Positions 21,643 to 32,653 of a stretch of DNA of 64,000 nucleotides are shown here, one piece after another. The stretch is from Hahella sp. (GTDB taxonomy: Bacteria; Pseudomonadota; Gammaproteobacteria; Pseudomonadales; Oleiphilaceae): contig JANQMN010000053.1 in the NCBI GenBank assembly GCA_028280065.1, positions 1-64,000 of the forward strand, in the 5' to 3' direction. The translations under genes were made by a program, and so were the position numbers. The notes beneath the pieces are model-generated. The model did no database searches. It had not been told where the DNA came from and saw only the letters and a list, made by a program, of their open reading frames with translations. The stretch's first letter is position 1. Every line of letters starts with the position of its first letter.

Positions 21643-23085
21643 ATGGCATGGGAAGTGGTTATCGGGCTTGAAGTACACGTGCAGCTCGCCACCCGATCAA
21701 AGATTTTTTCCGGCGCCAGCACCGCATTTGGCGCTTCGCCTAACACTCAGGCTTGCGCAGTTGACCTGGCCATGCCCGGCATGCTGCCGGTTTTCAACGA
21801 AGAAGCCCTGAGGATGGCAGTCAAATTCGGTCTGGCAATCGGTGCGGAAATCAGCGAACGCTCGGTATTCGATAGAAAGAATTATTTTTATCCGGACCTG
21901 CCAAAAGGTTACCAAATCAGCCAACTGGATCATCCGACAGTCAAAGCCGGCAGCATCGATATCCACTTGGCTGACGGCACTGGCAAGACGATCGGCGTAA
22001 CTCGGGCTCATTTGGAAGAAGACGCAGGCAAAAGCCTGCATGAGGATTTCCACGGGATGACCGGCATTGACCTCAATCGCGCCGGCACGCCTCTGCTGGA
22101 AATCGTTTCAGAACCAGACCTAAGAAGTGCTAAAGAAGCCGTCGCCTATTTGAAAAAATTACATTCCATTGTCACATATCTGGGCATTTCCGACGGCGAT
22201 ATGTCACAAGGCTCAATGCGTTGTGATTGCAACGTATCGCTACGTCCCAAGGGGCAAGCGGAATTTGGCACCCGCACGGAAATCAAAAACGTTAACTCCT
22301 TCAAGTTTGTCGAAAAGGCGATTAATACCGAAATTGAGCGACAAACGGATATTTTGGAGGATGATGGGAAGATTACCCAGGAAACCCGCCTGTACGATGC
22401 CGATAAGGATGAAACACGCTCCATGCGCAGCAAGGAATTTGCCAACGACTACCGCTATTTCCCCGATCCCGATCTGCTTCCGGTAGTGATTGATCAGGCC
22501 TACATCGAAGCTGTAAAGAGTACTTTGCCGGAATTGCCGGAAGCGAAACTCAAGCGATTCAAGGAACAATATGGCCTTTCCGATTATGATGCGGAAATCT
22601 TGTCTTCTTCCCGGCAACAAGCAGACTATTTTGAAGCGGCAGCCTCCGCGGCAGGAGATGCCAAACTTGCAGCCAACTGGGTGATGGGCGACTTGGCGAA
22701 GAACCTAAACCAGCAAAACCTGGAGATTTCTGAAAGCCCGGTACCCGCTGAGCATTTGGGACTGCTCATTTCCCGCATCAAAGACAAGACGATTTCCGGC
22801 AAGATTGCCAAAGATGTTTTTACCGCAATGTGGAACGGTGAAGGCAGCCCGGACAATATCATTGAAAGCAAAGGCCTCAAGCAGGTGACCGATAGTGGCG
22901 CGATTGAAGCAATCGTTGATCAAGTGCTGGCCGATAATCCCAAGCAAGTTGAGCAATACCGCGCAGCCGATGAAGCCAAACGCGGGAAGATGGTCGGCTT
23001 TTTCGTCGGCCAAACTATGAAAGCCTCGAAGGGCAAAGCTAACCCGCAGCAGGTTAACCAGATACTAAAGCAAAAACTCAGCTGA
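21643..23085 (+). CDS. gatB: Asp/Glu-tRNA amidotransferase subunit B
   Basis: [25 protein letters not shown]; start set at 21643. Confidence 0.96.
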   Translation: MAWEVVIGLEVHVQLATRSKIFSGASTAFGASPNTQACAVDLAMPGMLPVFNEEALRMAVKFGLAIGAEISERSVFDRKNYFYPDLPKGYQISQLDHPTVKAGSIDIHLADGTGKTIGVTRAHLEEDAGKSLHEDFHGMTGIDLNRAGTPLLEIVSEPDLRSAKEAVAYLKKLHSIVTYLGISDGDMSQGSMRCDCNVSLRPKGQAEFGTRTEIKNVNSFKFVEKAINTEIERQTDILEDDGKITQETRLYDADKDETRSMRSKEFANDYRYFPDPDLLPVVIDQAYIEAVKSTLPELPEAKLKRFKEQYGLSDYDAEILSSSRQQADYFEAAASAAGDAKLAANWVMGDLAKNLNQQNLEISESPVPAEHLGLLISRIKDKTISGKIAKDVFTAMWNGEGSPDNIIESKGLKQVTDSGAIEAIVDQVLADNPKQVEQYRAADEAKRGKMVGFFVGQTMKASKGKANPQQVNQILKQKLS

Positions 23086-23220
23086 GAAAAACCTCTAAGG
23101 AATCCACATTCCTGGGAGTCACTCATGTTTTACGGCGCCTAGCTCCCGGGTCGGCGTGGCGGACAAGTATGTCCATCTTAACCTCTCTTACTTCTGCTAT
23201 AACCCACGACGGTGATTGAC

Positions 23221-24558
23221 TCAGCGCCGGTTAGAAACCGGACGGGCCCACAAATCATAGTCATCAGCCTCTTCGACGACTGCGCGAACAATTTCTCCCG
23301 GTTGCAACTGGGTTTGCCCATCAAGAAACACCTGTCCGTCAATTTCCGGTGCGTCTCCTTTAGAACGGCATACGGCGCCTTCCGATACGACTTCATCGAC
23401 GATCAAGTCAACTTCCCGACCGACCTTGGCTTGCAGCTTGGCTGCACTGATCCGTTGCTGCAGCTGCATAAACCGCTCCCAGCGCTCCTGTTTGACTGTC
23501 TCTTCGACCGGATTCGGCAGTTGATTCGCCTGTGCGCCATCTACCGGCGAATACTGGAAACAGCCCACCCGGTCAAGTTGCGCTTGTTCAAGGAAATCGA
23601 GCAACTCCCCAAAATCAGCATCCGTTTCTCCAGGGAAGCCTACAATAAAAGTCGAGCGAAGAGTGATATCGGGGCAGATTTCCCGCCATTTCTCAATGCG
23701 CTGCAAAACTTTTTCCGCATGGGCGGGCCGCCGCATATTTTTAAGTACTTGCGGCGCCGCATGCTGGAAAGGGATATCAAGATACGGCAGAATTTTGCCC
23801 TCTGCCATTAGAGGCACGATTTTGTCGACATGCGGATAAGGATATACATAATGCAATCGCACCCAAATCCCCAGCTTGCCAAGCTCTTCGCAGAGTTCTT
23901 GAAGCCGTGTTTTTACCGGGCGACCTTCCCAAAACCCGGTGCGATATTTCGTATCGATACCATAGGCGCTGGTATCCTGCGAGATGACCAGTAATTCCTT
24001 AACTCCGTTATCGGCCAAACGTTTGGCTTCGCTGAGCACATCGCCAATCGGCCTGCTTACCAAATCGCCACGAAATGAGGGAATAATGCAAAAAGTACAG
24101 CGGTGGTTACAGCCTTCGGAGATCTTTAAATAAGCATAGTGCTTAGGCGTTAGCTTGACTCCGGTATCAGGCACCAAGCTAAGGAATGGATTGTGTTCGG
24201 GTTTAGCCACGACTTCATAGACCTGGCTCATCACCTCATCATAAGCGTGAGGACCGGTGACCGCCAGCACATTGGGGTGCACTTCCCGAACCACATCTTC
24301 TTTTGCCCCAAGGCAACCAGTGACAATGACCTTGCCGTTTTCTGTAAGCGCCTCGCCGATGGCATCGAGCGATTCCTGCACGGCACTGTCGATAAAGCCG
24401 CAGGTATTGACTAGAACAACTTCCGCATCTTGATAGGAAGGAGAAATCTCATAGCCTTCAACACGCAGTTGAGTAAGGATTCGCTCGGAATCAACGGTAT
24501 TCTTCGGGCAACCAAGACTAACGAATCCTACTTTTGCCGGCTTAGTATCGGTAGACAT
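23221..24558 (-). CDS. rimO: Ribosomal protein S12 methylthiotransferase
   Basis: [16 protein letters not shown] and radical-SAM [12 protein letters not shown] domain. Confidence 0.95.
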   Translation of the reverse strand: MSTDTKPAKVGFVSLGCPKNTVDSERILTQLRVEGYEISPSYQDAEVVLVNTCGFIDSAVQESLDAIGEALTENGKVIVTGCLGAKEDVVREVHPNVLAVTGPHAYDEVMSQVYEVVAKPEHNPFLSLVPDTGVKLTPKHYAYLKISEGCNHRCTFCIIPSFRGDLVSRPIGDVLSEAKRLADNGVKELLVISQDTSAYGIDTKYRTGFWEGRPVKTRLQELCEELGKLGIWVRLHYVYPYPHVDKIVPLMAEGKILPYLDIPFQHAAPQVLKNMRRPAHAEKVLQRIEKWREICPDITLRSTFIVGFPGETDADFGELLDFLEQAQLDRVGCFQYSPVDGAQANQLPNPVEETVKQERWERFMQLQQRISAAKLQAKVGREVDLIVDEVVSEGAVCRSKGDAPEIDGQVFLDGQTQLQPGEIVRAVVEEADDYDLWARPVSNRR

Positions 24559-24811
24559 CGGGTCGGGCACTCTCTATTTTACGGGGAGCAAATTCTATCG
24601 AAGTATCAAACAAAGCCACCAGTGTTTTTCAACATTATTTAACAAAAACTAACCAACAGCTGAGAGACGTTGCTAAAAAACCGTAAAGCAGATCAATAAT
24701 GGAACAGTTTTCCCGCCAGAAGCCCTTTATTATCTATTCTGTATAAGTATGATTACGTAATATCTGCCGGACTGGGCATACTGTAGTGCCGTTTTACGCC
24801 AAAAAAGCAAA

Positions 24812-25210
24812 ATGTTGAGAAACTTAAAGTATCATTTAAAAATTCCTACCGACTTTATTGCCCATGTGCGCCTTCAACAGGGGGAAATCCTCGAAACTTG
24901 CATAGAAAACATTTCTCGCAAGGGATTGATGGTCAGCTGTGACGGTTCGCTGCTTGAATCATTGTTCCCCAATCGTGCGAGGCTTTCTTCCCATCGAACT
25001 GCAATGATTACCGTGGATTTTTCGATTCCCCTCAAAAATGGCGGGCTAGTGGCGCTGTCAGAAACCATGGAAGTCATCTATACCCGGCGATTAGCAAAAA
25101 ATCGATTTATGCTTGGCTTCAGTTTCACAAACCTTGGTCCAACGCAACGCAACATCGTTGAACAGTATATTAATGAAAATAAAGCGCGTTTGATCTGCCA
25201 AACAAAATAA
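24812..25210 (+). CDS. PilZ domain-like protein
   Basis: NISRKGL (N-x-S-x-x-G) motif in a 132-aa protein; the N-terminal RxxxR is not evident. Confidence 0.6.
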   Translation: MLRNLKYHLKIPTDFIAHVRLQQGEILETCIENISRKGLMVSCDGSLLESLFPNRARLSSHRTAMITVDFSIPLKNGGLVALSETMEVIYTRRLAKNRFMLGFSFTNLGPTQRNIVEQYINENKARLICQTK

Positions 25211-25251
25211 TCCGATGCTCCACAAGGCGCCGTTACGTCCGGTAAGTATCC

Positions 25252-26211
25252 CTATCGGTAATAGCGATCCAGTGCTTCGATAAACTCATCCACTTGACCG
25301 GGGGGGAGGTCGTTAATTCCGGCAGCGGCCTTCCGTCCTCCTCCCGTTGGAAATGCCCTGCAAATTTCATCGGCACCTACTTTATTGTTTAAAGGTGCAC
25401 GGACACTGACCAGAAAGTGTCCATTCGCCTTTTCCGTAAGGACGGCGTTCGCGCGATCCGGGTTGGCGTTGGCCAAATCATTGCTGTACACACCGCTTAC
25501 GCGACGAGCCCAAGGCTCATTGGGAAAGTAATATACCGCTGCAAAAGCTGTCTCGTGCTGCGGTTTAACTGCCGCAGCCAGCGACATATCCTGGCTGTAG
25601 CCTTGTTCCAACCTGTCAAAACTGTCCTTGTCTTCCTGAATAAATACCAGCGGGTCACTGAAGGCAACCAGCTTTTCATAGAGTACGGCAGGTTCAAAAT
25701 GCAAGTCAGCCAGACTGGCTCCATAGCCGTTGTAGTTGATATAGGTTCCCAAGTTATGCAACCGGCTCAGTGCTTCTTCCGACAAGTTAAGCGGGCGTGC
25801 AATACCGATCGCGGTTTTCGACAAATTATCGCCAAAAGCGCCAACCACCGCCCACGCCCGGAACGCACCCTGGAGGTAGTCATTGACCAACAGACTGGTG
25901 CAGACATCACTGGCGGTATTGATATGAACGGACAAGCGCTCATCATCCAAAATCTCTCCCGCAAAGTGGTGATCGAAATAGAGGATATGGGCACCGGCCG
26001 CCAGGGCTTTTTCCACACCTACGCGGTTTTTGTCATAGGAGATATCCAGAACGGTAAGTTCATCGCCGGTGCGATAGTCGATCTTTTCCACCAGGGCAAT
26101 ATCCCGTTTAACGCCGGTGACCAGCTGACTCTTCTTGGGTTCTGCATTGCGCAACTGGACCAGAGCACAAATGCCATCCGCATCACCATTAAAAATATCT
26201 ATTGCAGCCAT
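25252..26211 (-). CDS. DHH superfamily phosphoesterase
   Basis: IDIFNGDADGICALVQLR, YFDHHFAGE and C-terminal GGGRKAAAGI. Confidence 0.82.
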   Translation of the reverse strand: MAAIDIFNGDADGICALVQLRNAEPKKSQLVTGVKRDIALVEKIDYRTGDELTVLDISYDKNRVGVEKALAAGAHILYFDHHFAGEILDDERLSVHINTASDVCTSLLVNDYLQGAFRAWAVVGAFGDNLSKTAIGIARPLNLSEEALSRLHNLGTYINYNGYGASLADLHFEPAVLYEKLVAFSDPLVFIQEDKDSFDRLEQGYSQDMSLAAAVKPQHETAFAAVYYFPNEPWARRVSGVYSNDLANANPDRANAVLTEKANGHFLVSVRAPLNNKVGADEICRAFPTGGGRKAAAGINDLPPGQVDEFIEALDRYYR

Positions 26212-26291
26212 TTTCTTTCGCTACCCTGGGTGGCCTGACCGCAGAAAAACACTGACGGGCAGGCAGCCTGTTGATTGTCGGACGATATAAC

Positions 26292-27482
26292 TCAGCTATC
26301 CAGATTCTGGTAGTAATCCATCAGGATTTTCGCCACTTCCGGACGTGAAAATTCCGGGGGTGGTGCAATGCCGTTACCCAGCATTTCCCGCACTTTGGTA
26401 CCGGACAGTAAGATAAAATCCTCTTTGGTGTGACCGGGCGCATCCCGCATCATGACAACCTTGCCCAGCTTTTTAGACCAGGCTGTGTGATCGGCGCGGT
26501 AGATTTCGATCTCAAGTGCATCGTCAGGCACCGACTCATCAAAGATCGTCTGGGCATCAAATGCGCCATAGTAGTCGCCAACACCGGCATGGTCCCGTCC
26601 AACAATCAGATGACTACAGCCACAGTTCTGCCGGAAAATCGCATGCAACACTGCTTCCCGGGGACCGGCATAGAGCATATCGAAGCCGTAGCCAGTGATC
26701 ATTACCGTATTGGGGGGGAAATAAAGTTCCACCATTTTGCGGATAGAGGCATCCCTGACATGCGCGGGGATATCGCCAGGCTTCAACTTGCCCAGCAACA
26801 TGTGAATCAAGACACCATCGGCATCCAAATCTTCCATTGCCATGCGGCAAAGCTCTTCGTGAGCTCTGTGCATCGGGTTACGGGTCTGAAACGCCACCAC
26901 TTTACCCCAGCCACGCTCGGCAATCTCATTGCGGATCTCAACCGCGGTACGGAAGGTGTCGGGAAAATCCGTTTGGAAGTAGGAAAAATTCAGCACCTGG
27001 ATCGGACCGGACAGGAGAATATTCCCCTGAGACTTGAATGCAGAGACGCCGGGATGGTTTGGGTCCTGGGTGGCAAACATCTGTTGCGCCATCTCATTAA
27101 TGTCTTCATCGCTGGCCGTTTCCACCGCCTCCACATTCATGATGGCAAGTACCGGATTACCTTCCACATTAGGGTCTCTGAGGGCGATACGGCTACCCGC
27201 CGTGACACCTTGGGCATCCTGCACCATATTGACAATCGGCACAGGCCAAAACAGGCCATCGGTTGTCTTGAGGTTTTTAGCGACACTCAACGCATCCGCC
27301 AGCTTCATGTAGCCGGCTAGCGGGGTAAAGTAGCCTGCTCCCAACATAACGGCGTTAGCGGCGGCGGCGGAACTGACCAGCAGCGAAGGCAGAGTTTCTG
27401 CTTCGGTAATTAAGGCATGATGCTTTTCAGTATCGTATTCAAATAGAGGATTCAGGGTATCTGAGCCATGAGGCTTAATCAT
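26292..27482 (-). CDS. sat: Sulfate adenylyltransferase (Sat/ATP sulfurylase)
   Basis: FQTRNPMHRAHEEL, IVGRDHAGVGDYYGAFDAQ, MRDAPGHTKEDF. Confidence 0.93.
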   Translation of the reverse strand: MIKPHGSDTLNPLFEYDTEKHHALITEAETLPSLLVSSAAAANAVMLGAGYFTPLAGYMKLADALSVAKNLKTTDGLFWPVPIVNMVQDAQGVTAGSRIALRDPNVEGNPVLAIMNVEAVETASDEDINEMAQQMFATQDPNHPGVSAFKSQGNILLSGPIQVLNFSYFQTDFPDTFRTAVEIRNEIAERGWGKVVAFQTRNPMHRAHEELCRMAMEDLDADGVLIHMLLGKLKPGDIPAHVRDASIRKMVELYFPPNTVMITGYGFDMLYAGPREAVLHAIFRQNCGCSHLIVGRDHAGVGDYYGAFDAQTIFDESVPDDALEIEIYRADHTAWSKKLGKVVMMRDAPGHTKEDFILLSGTKVREMLGNGIAPPPEFSRPEVAKILMDYYQNLDS

Positions 27483-27505
27483 CTCGGTTTCTCCAGTAGT
27501 CTCTA

Positions 27506-28165
27506 TTAATTATTTTCCGCGGGGAGGACATTGCGTGCACGCAACAGACTAAGAATGGCGGTAACTTCGTCTTCCAGGGACATTTCGTGGCTGTTCAATA
27601 CCAGTTCCGGATGCAGTGGTGCTTCATAAGGATCGTCAATACCGGTAAAACCCTTAATTTCTCCGGCTCTCGCCTTTTTGTAGAGGCCTTTCGGATCGCG
27701 ATTCTCCGCCACGTCCAGCGGGACATCTACGAACACTTCAATAAAATCCATGCCGGCGGCATCATGTAAAGCCCTGACCTGATCGCGGTCTGCGCGGTAG
27801 GGACTGATGAAACTGGACAGCGCAATGACACCGGTATCCACAAACAATTTAGACACTTCACCGACGCGTCGAATATTTTCAGTTCTGTCTTCTGCCGAAA
27901 AGCCCAGGTTTTTATTAATACCGAGGCGAACATTGTCGCCATCGAGGCGATAGCACAAATGGCCCATGTCGTACAGCACACCTTCCAATGCTACGGCTAT
28001 AGTACTCTTACCGCTACCGGACAGCCCGGTGAACCAGATTGTCGCTCCCTTCTGCCGCAACAATTTGTTGCGGTCTTCGGTGGTGATATCCCCTTCGTGC
28101 CAATGCACATTTGTCGCTTTTTGCTCTGCCATACCCTTTAACCACATTTTTGACGGGATCCCCAT
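27506..28165 (-). CDS. cysC: Adenylylsulfate kinase
   Basis: IWFTGLSGSGKSTIAVALE, LDGDNVRLGINKNLGF, FIEVFVDVPLDVAENRDPKGLYKKARAG. Confidence 0.95.
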   Translation of the reverse strand: MGIPSKMWLKGMAEQKATNVHWHEGDITTEDRNKLLRQKGATIWFTGLSGSGKSTIAVALEGVLYDMGHLCYRLDGDNVRLGINKNLGFSAEDRTENIRRVGEVSKLFVDTGVIALSSFISPYRADRDQVRALHDAAGMDFIEVFVDVPLDVAENRDPKGLYKKARAGEIKGFTGIDDPYEAPLHPELVLNSHEMSLEDEVTAILSLLRARNVLPAENN

Positions 28166-28305
28166 GCAAAGGAATCCCAGTTAGTAAAAAACCGGTCAAC
28201 AGGTTAACCATATGAATTCTACATGTAAATCCTGTTTTTTTAGATGGCTCTACCGGTATTTCCGATAGTACAATAGCTAACCATTATGGCTGTCAGATAT
28301 ATTAC

Positions 28306-29217
28306 ATGAAGTTTACACTCCGCCAGCTACACATTTTTCTCGCAGTGGCCAAATATCAGAATATATCCAGGGCCGCAGAAAGCCTTCACATTTCGCAATC
28401 TGCCGCCAGCGAAGCGCTGAACAATTTGGAGAAGAGCTACAACGTATGCCTGTTTAACCGTCAGAAAAACAAACTGTCATTGAGCCCCATCGGCCAGACG
28501 TTACGCATAGAAGGTGAGAGCCTTTGGGCGCACTGCCAGAGCTTCGACAACAGGCTGACAAACCACAATGAGATGGGACATATCAAAGTGGCCGCCAGCT
28601 TCACCATCGGCAACCATCTTGCAACCCGATACCTGGGCGGTTATCTGAATCAATTTCCTGGCGCCAACGTGCAACTGGAAACCGCCAATACGCCGGAGGT
28701 GATTGCCAAAGTGCTCAACTACGACGTCGATATCGGCATGATTGAGAACGAGGTGCAGGAAAAGGACCTGGAACTGATTCCCTGGCGAGAGGACGAACTC
28801 GTGGTTTTTTGTGCAGCCAATCACCCGCTGGCAAGAAAAAAGCGCCTCGAGGATAAAGACATTCGGGAAGCAAAATGGATTCTGCGCGAACCGGATTCCG
28901 GCGCCCGCCAAACCTTCGAAAAAGCCCTCTCCAACCTCTTACCCAAGATTCAGATCTACCTGGAATTCAAACATAATGAAGCCATAAAAAATGCCGTTGA
29001 ATCCGGCCTGGGTATTGGTTGCCTGTCCCGAATTGTGCTCAATAAAAATTTTGCCAATGGCGACCTGATTCCCCTAACACTTCCCAATCGGGACATGAAA
29101 CGCACCTTTTATTTCGCCCTCCCCAAGCAGCGTTATCACCTGAGTGCCGTTGATGCCTGGATGAACACATGCGTCGAGACGGACATAACTGACATGGCCA
29201 AGCCCCAGGATACTTGA
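28306..29217 (+). CDS. LysR family transcriptional regulator
   Basis: N-terminal HTH LRQLHIFLAVAKYQNISRAAESLHISQSAASEALNNLE. Confidence 0.93.
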   Translation: MKFTLRQLHIFLAVAKYQNISRAAESLHISQSAASEALNNLEKSYNVCLFNRQKNKLSLSPIGQTLRIEGESLWAHCQSFDNRLTNHNEMGHIKVAASFTIGNHLATRYLGGYLNQFPGANVQLETANTPEVIAKVLNYDVDIGMIENEVQEKDLELIPWREDELVVFCAANHPLARKKRLEDKDIREAKWILREPDSGARQTFEKALSNLLPKIQIYLEFKHNEAIKNAVESGLGIGCLSRIVLNKNFANGDLIPLTLPNRDMKRTFYFALPKQRYHLSAVDAWMNTCVETDITDMAKPQDT

Positions 29218-29393
29218 GGCGGCACTTTTTGCTGGTTTTTATAGTTATTAAGCGCAACCTTTATAGATCAAACAGCTATATGAAAGAGTATATCGGTATA
29301 AGTGTTTTATAGGCTTGATCGCTAAAGATCTATATACTCGCCCTGCACTTTACCTGGCAGATTGACAGGATTCCAACGACCAAGAGAGCCGTT

Positions 29394-30398
29394 TTGATAG
29401 AGAAAAATTCTATATCCCAGATCATTGGCAATACCCCTCTGATATACCTGAAGCAGGTTTCTGAGCTAACCGGCTGCGATATATACGGCAAGGCTGAATT
29501 CCTGAATCCCGGCGGATCGGTAAAAGACAGAACAGCCCTCGGCATCATCAGGGACGCGCAACAACGGGGTGAACTGCAACCCGGAGGTGTCATTGTTGAA
29601 GGGACAGCGGGAAACACCGGTATTGGCCTGACTTTGCTCGCCAATGCGCTGGGTTATCGCTCTGTGGTCGTCATGCCGCAGACCGAGAGCAAAGAAAAAA
29701 TCGAGATGCTGGATTTGATCGGCGCTGAGCTGCACCTGGTGCCTCCAGCGAAGTTTGAAGCCCCTAACCATTATGTGAACACGGCTAAGCGCATCGCGGC
29801 ATCATTGGCTGAAAAGGAATCCAACGGCGCCATATGGGCCAGACAGTTCGAAAATCCGGCCAATATGGACATTCACTACCAGTCGACCGGGGCAGAAATC
29901 TGGTCGCAGACCGAGGGCCAGGTTGACGGATTTATCTGTGCTTCCGGCACAGGGGGCACAATTGCCGGGGTGAGCAATTACCTGAAAGAGAAAAATCCTA
30001 ACGTCAAAATTGGTCTGGCAGACCCCGAGGGTTCTGCCCTGTTTAGCCATTTCACCGAAGGCGAACTAAAAAGTGAAGGAAGCTCCATAGCCGAAGGCAT
30101 TGGCATCAGCTTTGTGACAGAAAACTACCGTCACGCCAAAGTGGATTTCGCCTATTCAATCAGTGACAAGGAAGGTTTGCCGTTCATCTTCAACCTGCTG
30201 AAGCTCGAAGGCCTCTGCATGGGGGGATCCAGTGCTATTAATATTGCCGGGGCTGCTCGAATGGCTCGCGAACTTGGGCCAGGACACACCATTGTCACCA
30301 TTCTTTGCGACTATGGAACGCGCTACCAAAGCACCTTGTACAACCTCAGGTTCTTGCAGCGCAGGGGACTCCCCACCCCGGACTGGATGAGAGATTAA
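29394..30398 (+). CDS. cysK: Cysteine synthase family protein (TTG start)
   Basis: IGNTPLIYL, EFLNPGGSVKDRTAL, EGTAGNTGIGLTLLA; PLP-lysine motif. Confidence 0.87.
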   Translation: MIEKNSISQIIGNTPLIYLKQVSELTGCDIYGKAEFLNPGGSVKDRTALGIIRDAQQRGELQPGGVIVEGTAGNTGIGLTLLANALGYRSVVVMPQTESKEKIEMLDLIGAELHLVPPAKFEAPNHYVNTAKRIAASLAEKESNGAIWARQFENPANMDIHYQSTGAEIWSQTEGQVDGFICASGTGGTIAGVSNYLKEKNPNVKIGLADPEGSALFSHFTEGELKSEGSSIAEGIGISFVTENYRHAKVDFAYSISDKEGLPFIFNLLKLEGLCMGGSSAINIAGAARMARELGPGHTIVTILCDYGTRYQSTLYNLRFLQRRGLPTPDWMRD

Positions 30399-30482
30399 TC
30401 TAGCAGATAGAGAGTGGCCACAGATTTCAACGTGCTGTCTAGGCACCATGAATACAGATAATGAAATTTTCCGGAAGGAAGC

Positions 30483-31118
30483 ATGAAGCAAGACCTTGAT
30501 CTTCAAAAAATCAACGCGGAGTTGAGAGACAAATCACCACAGGAAATTATTCAGTGGGCACTGGGTTTGAACAAGAATGTATTCTGCTCTACCAGCTTTT
30601 CACCCAATTCCGCTGCGTTGCTTCATATGGTTACCCAGGTCAGCCCGGATATGCCTATTGTTTGGGTGGATAGTGGTTACAATGTCGCTGACACCTACCG
30701 CGTTGCAGAAAAAATCATGCAATCCCTACAGCTGAACATGCACATCTATATTCCACAACAGACGGCTGAACGGCGTAATGCCCTGATGGGCGGCATCCCC
30801 CACCCCGATGACGACGAAGACCTGCACAAAGAGTTTGCCCGGCAAGTAAAACTGGAACCCTTTGAAAGGGCTATCAATGAACTAAAGGGGGAAGTGTGGA
30901 TCACCGGCATTCGCAAGGATGAAACCGAATTCAGGAAAACCTTGGATATTGTCACGGTCAATAGCAAAGGCGTCCTTAAGGTAGCGCCACTGTTTCACTG
31001 GACGGCAGACAGCCTGCAGGACTACATGGACACCTACCAACTACCCAGCCAAAGGCACTATTTCGATCCCACCAAGGTTGCTGACAGCCGCGAGTGTGGG
31101 CTGCATCTTTCTATGTGA
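30483..31118 (+). CDS. cysH: Phosphoadenylyl-sulfate reductase (thioredoxin-dependent type)
   Basis: STSFSPNSAALLHMV, IVWVDSGYNVADTYR, C-terminal RECGLH; no Cys-Cys Fe-S motif seen. Confidence 0.87.
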   Translation: MKQDLDLQKINAELRDKSPQEIIQWALGLNKNVFCSTSFSPNSAALLHMVTQVSPDMPIVWVDSGYNVADTYRVAEKIMQSLQLNMHIYIPQQTAERRNALMGGIPHPDDDEDLHKEFARQVKLEPFERAINELKGEVWITGIRKDETEFRKTLDIVTVNSKGVLKVAPLFHWTADSLQDYMDTYQLPSQRHYFDPTKVADSRECGLHLSM

Positions 31119-31345
31119 AAACCAAGTAAAAACCAGCCTTATGAAGCACTTGAAAAACTTCTCGGGGAAGTATCCGTATGCGCCTTGCGCGCTTTATCCA
31201 TCTTAAGCACGAGAAAACCGAGCGCATGGGCACCCTACGGCAGCAAACCGAGTAATTTGGAAGAACCTCTTATTACAGCAGGCTCTTGGTAAGCACCCTC
31301 CAAGTTATTAAGGCTAGCCTTATATCGCTTCCTGGCTGTTGTAAA

Positions 31346-32458
31346 TTATTTAAGCACTTCCGCCAGTGCAGAGAGCAAACCACTCACCCTTTCTTCGCTG
31401 GCATTATCCCCCATCAAGCCAATTCGCCAAACCTTCCCTGCGAGCGGGCCAAGTCCGGCGCCGATCTCAATTCCATGGTCCTGCAATAAGCGCTGACGCA
31501 CCTGCGCTTCATCTACTCCAGGCGGAACCTTCACTGCATTCAGCATAGGCAGTCTTGCTGGCTGCTCCACTAGCATTTGCAGTCCCAGCTCTTCCAGTCC
31601 CTGAACCAACAAAGCATGGGCATTGGAATGCCTTTTCCAGCGCGTCTCCAAACCTTCATCCAAAACCAACCGAAGCGCTTCATAAAGCCCGTACAGTGAA
31701 TTTACCGGAGCCGTATGGTGATACACTCTGGGAGCATCTTCCTGCCAATACTGCATCACGAGATTCATATCCAAAAACCAGCTTTGCACCGGCGTCTGCC
31801 TGGCTTTTATTGCTTCAACGGCTTTTGCCGAAAAACTGACCGGAGAAATCCCGGGCATTGCACCAAGACATTTTTGCGTTCCTGAATATACCGCGTCTGC
31901 CTGCCAGCGATCCACAGCGACTTCCGTACCGCACCAGGAGGTGACGGTATCCACCAGGCTTAAACAGTCATATTGGCGTGCCAAAGCACAGAGCTCCCGT
32001 GCGTTTGATATGGCTCCCGTTGAGGTTTCGGCATGCACGAAGGCCAACAATTTAACCTGTCCCTGCTGTTTCAGCGCCTGTTCGATACGTTCGGGATCTA
32101 CTGGCTGTCCCCACTCGAACTCAACCACTGTCGGTTCGGCACCGCAACGGAGAATGTTCTCCAGCATCCTTTTGCCAAACACACCATTTATCGCCAGGAC
32201 AACCTTATCGCCGGGCTCCAAGAGATTAACGAAACAGGCTTCCATTCCCGCCGAGCCTGGAGCGGAAACCGGTAAAGTCAGCGGATTTTCGGTTAGAAAA
32301 GTCTGCCGCAACATGCTTTTAATGTCATCCATCAGGCGAATAAACACCGGATCCAGATGGCCAATGGTGGGCTGCGCCAGGGCGTCGAGCACCGATTGCG
32401 GTGTGTTGGTCGGCCCAGGTCCCATAAGAAGACGCTGGGGGATAGTCAGTGTGCTCAC
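31346..32458 (-). CDS. Class V (alanine/serine-glyoxylate) aminotransferase
   Basis: LLMGPGPTNTPQSVLDAL and PLP-lysine region YSGTQKCLGAMPG. Confidence 0.88.
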   Translation of the reverse strand: MSTLTIPQRLLMGPGPTNTPQSVLDALAQPTIGHLDPVFIRLMDDIKSMLRQTFLTENPLTLPVSAPGSAGMEACFVNLLEPGDKVVLAINGVFGKRMLENILRCGAEPTVVEFEWGQPVDPERIEQALKQQGQVKLLAFVHAETSTGAISNARELCALARQYDCLSLVDTVTSWCGTEVAVDRWQADAVYSGTQKCLGAMPGISPVSFSAKAVEAIKARQTPVQSWFLDMNLVMQYWQEDAPRVYHHTAPVNSLYGLYEALRLVLDEGLETRWKRHSNAHALLVQGLEELGLQMLVEQPARLPMLNAVKVPPGVDEAQVRQRLLQDHGIEIGAGLGPLAGKVWRIGLMGDNASEERVSGLLSALAEVLK

Positions 32459-32653
32459 GTGCTTTGTACCTGATTTTTTATCATATTGTTTTAGTGCTGC
32501 TATCCTGCCTCCGGCCTGCGGGAAAGTAAACAGCCGCTAGCGGGTCCAATTCACACCGATAACAACATTATCCGCTTGCCATATCAGAGGTTGGGACTAA
32601 AATCCTCGCCTGGATACTACCCGATTCGACTACAACCACTCCAGGGAGCAACC

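Noticed and set aside
25417-26238. 273-aa plus-strand ORF antisense to the DHH phosphoesterase
   Set aside because: The minus-strand frame has clear DHH motifs; this is its mirror frame.
26430-27320. 296-aa plus-strand ORF antisense to sat
   Set aside because: Shadow ORF on the opposite strand of a clear Sat gene.
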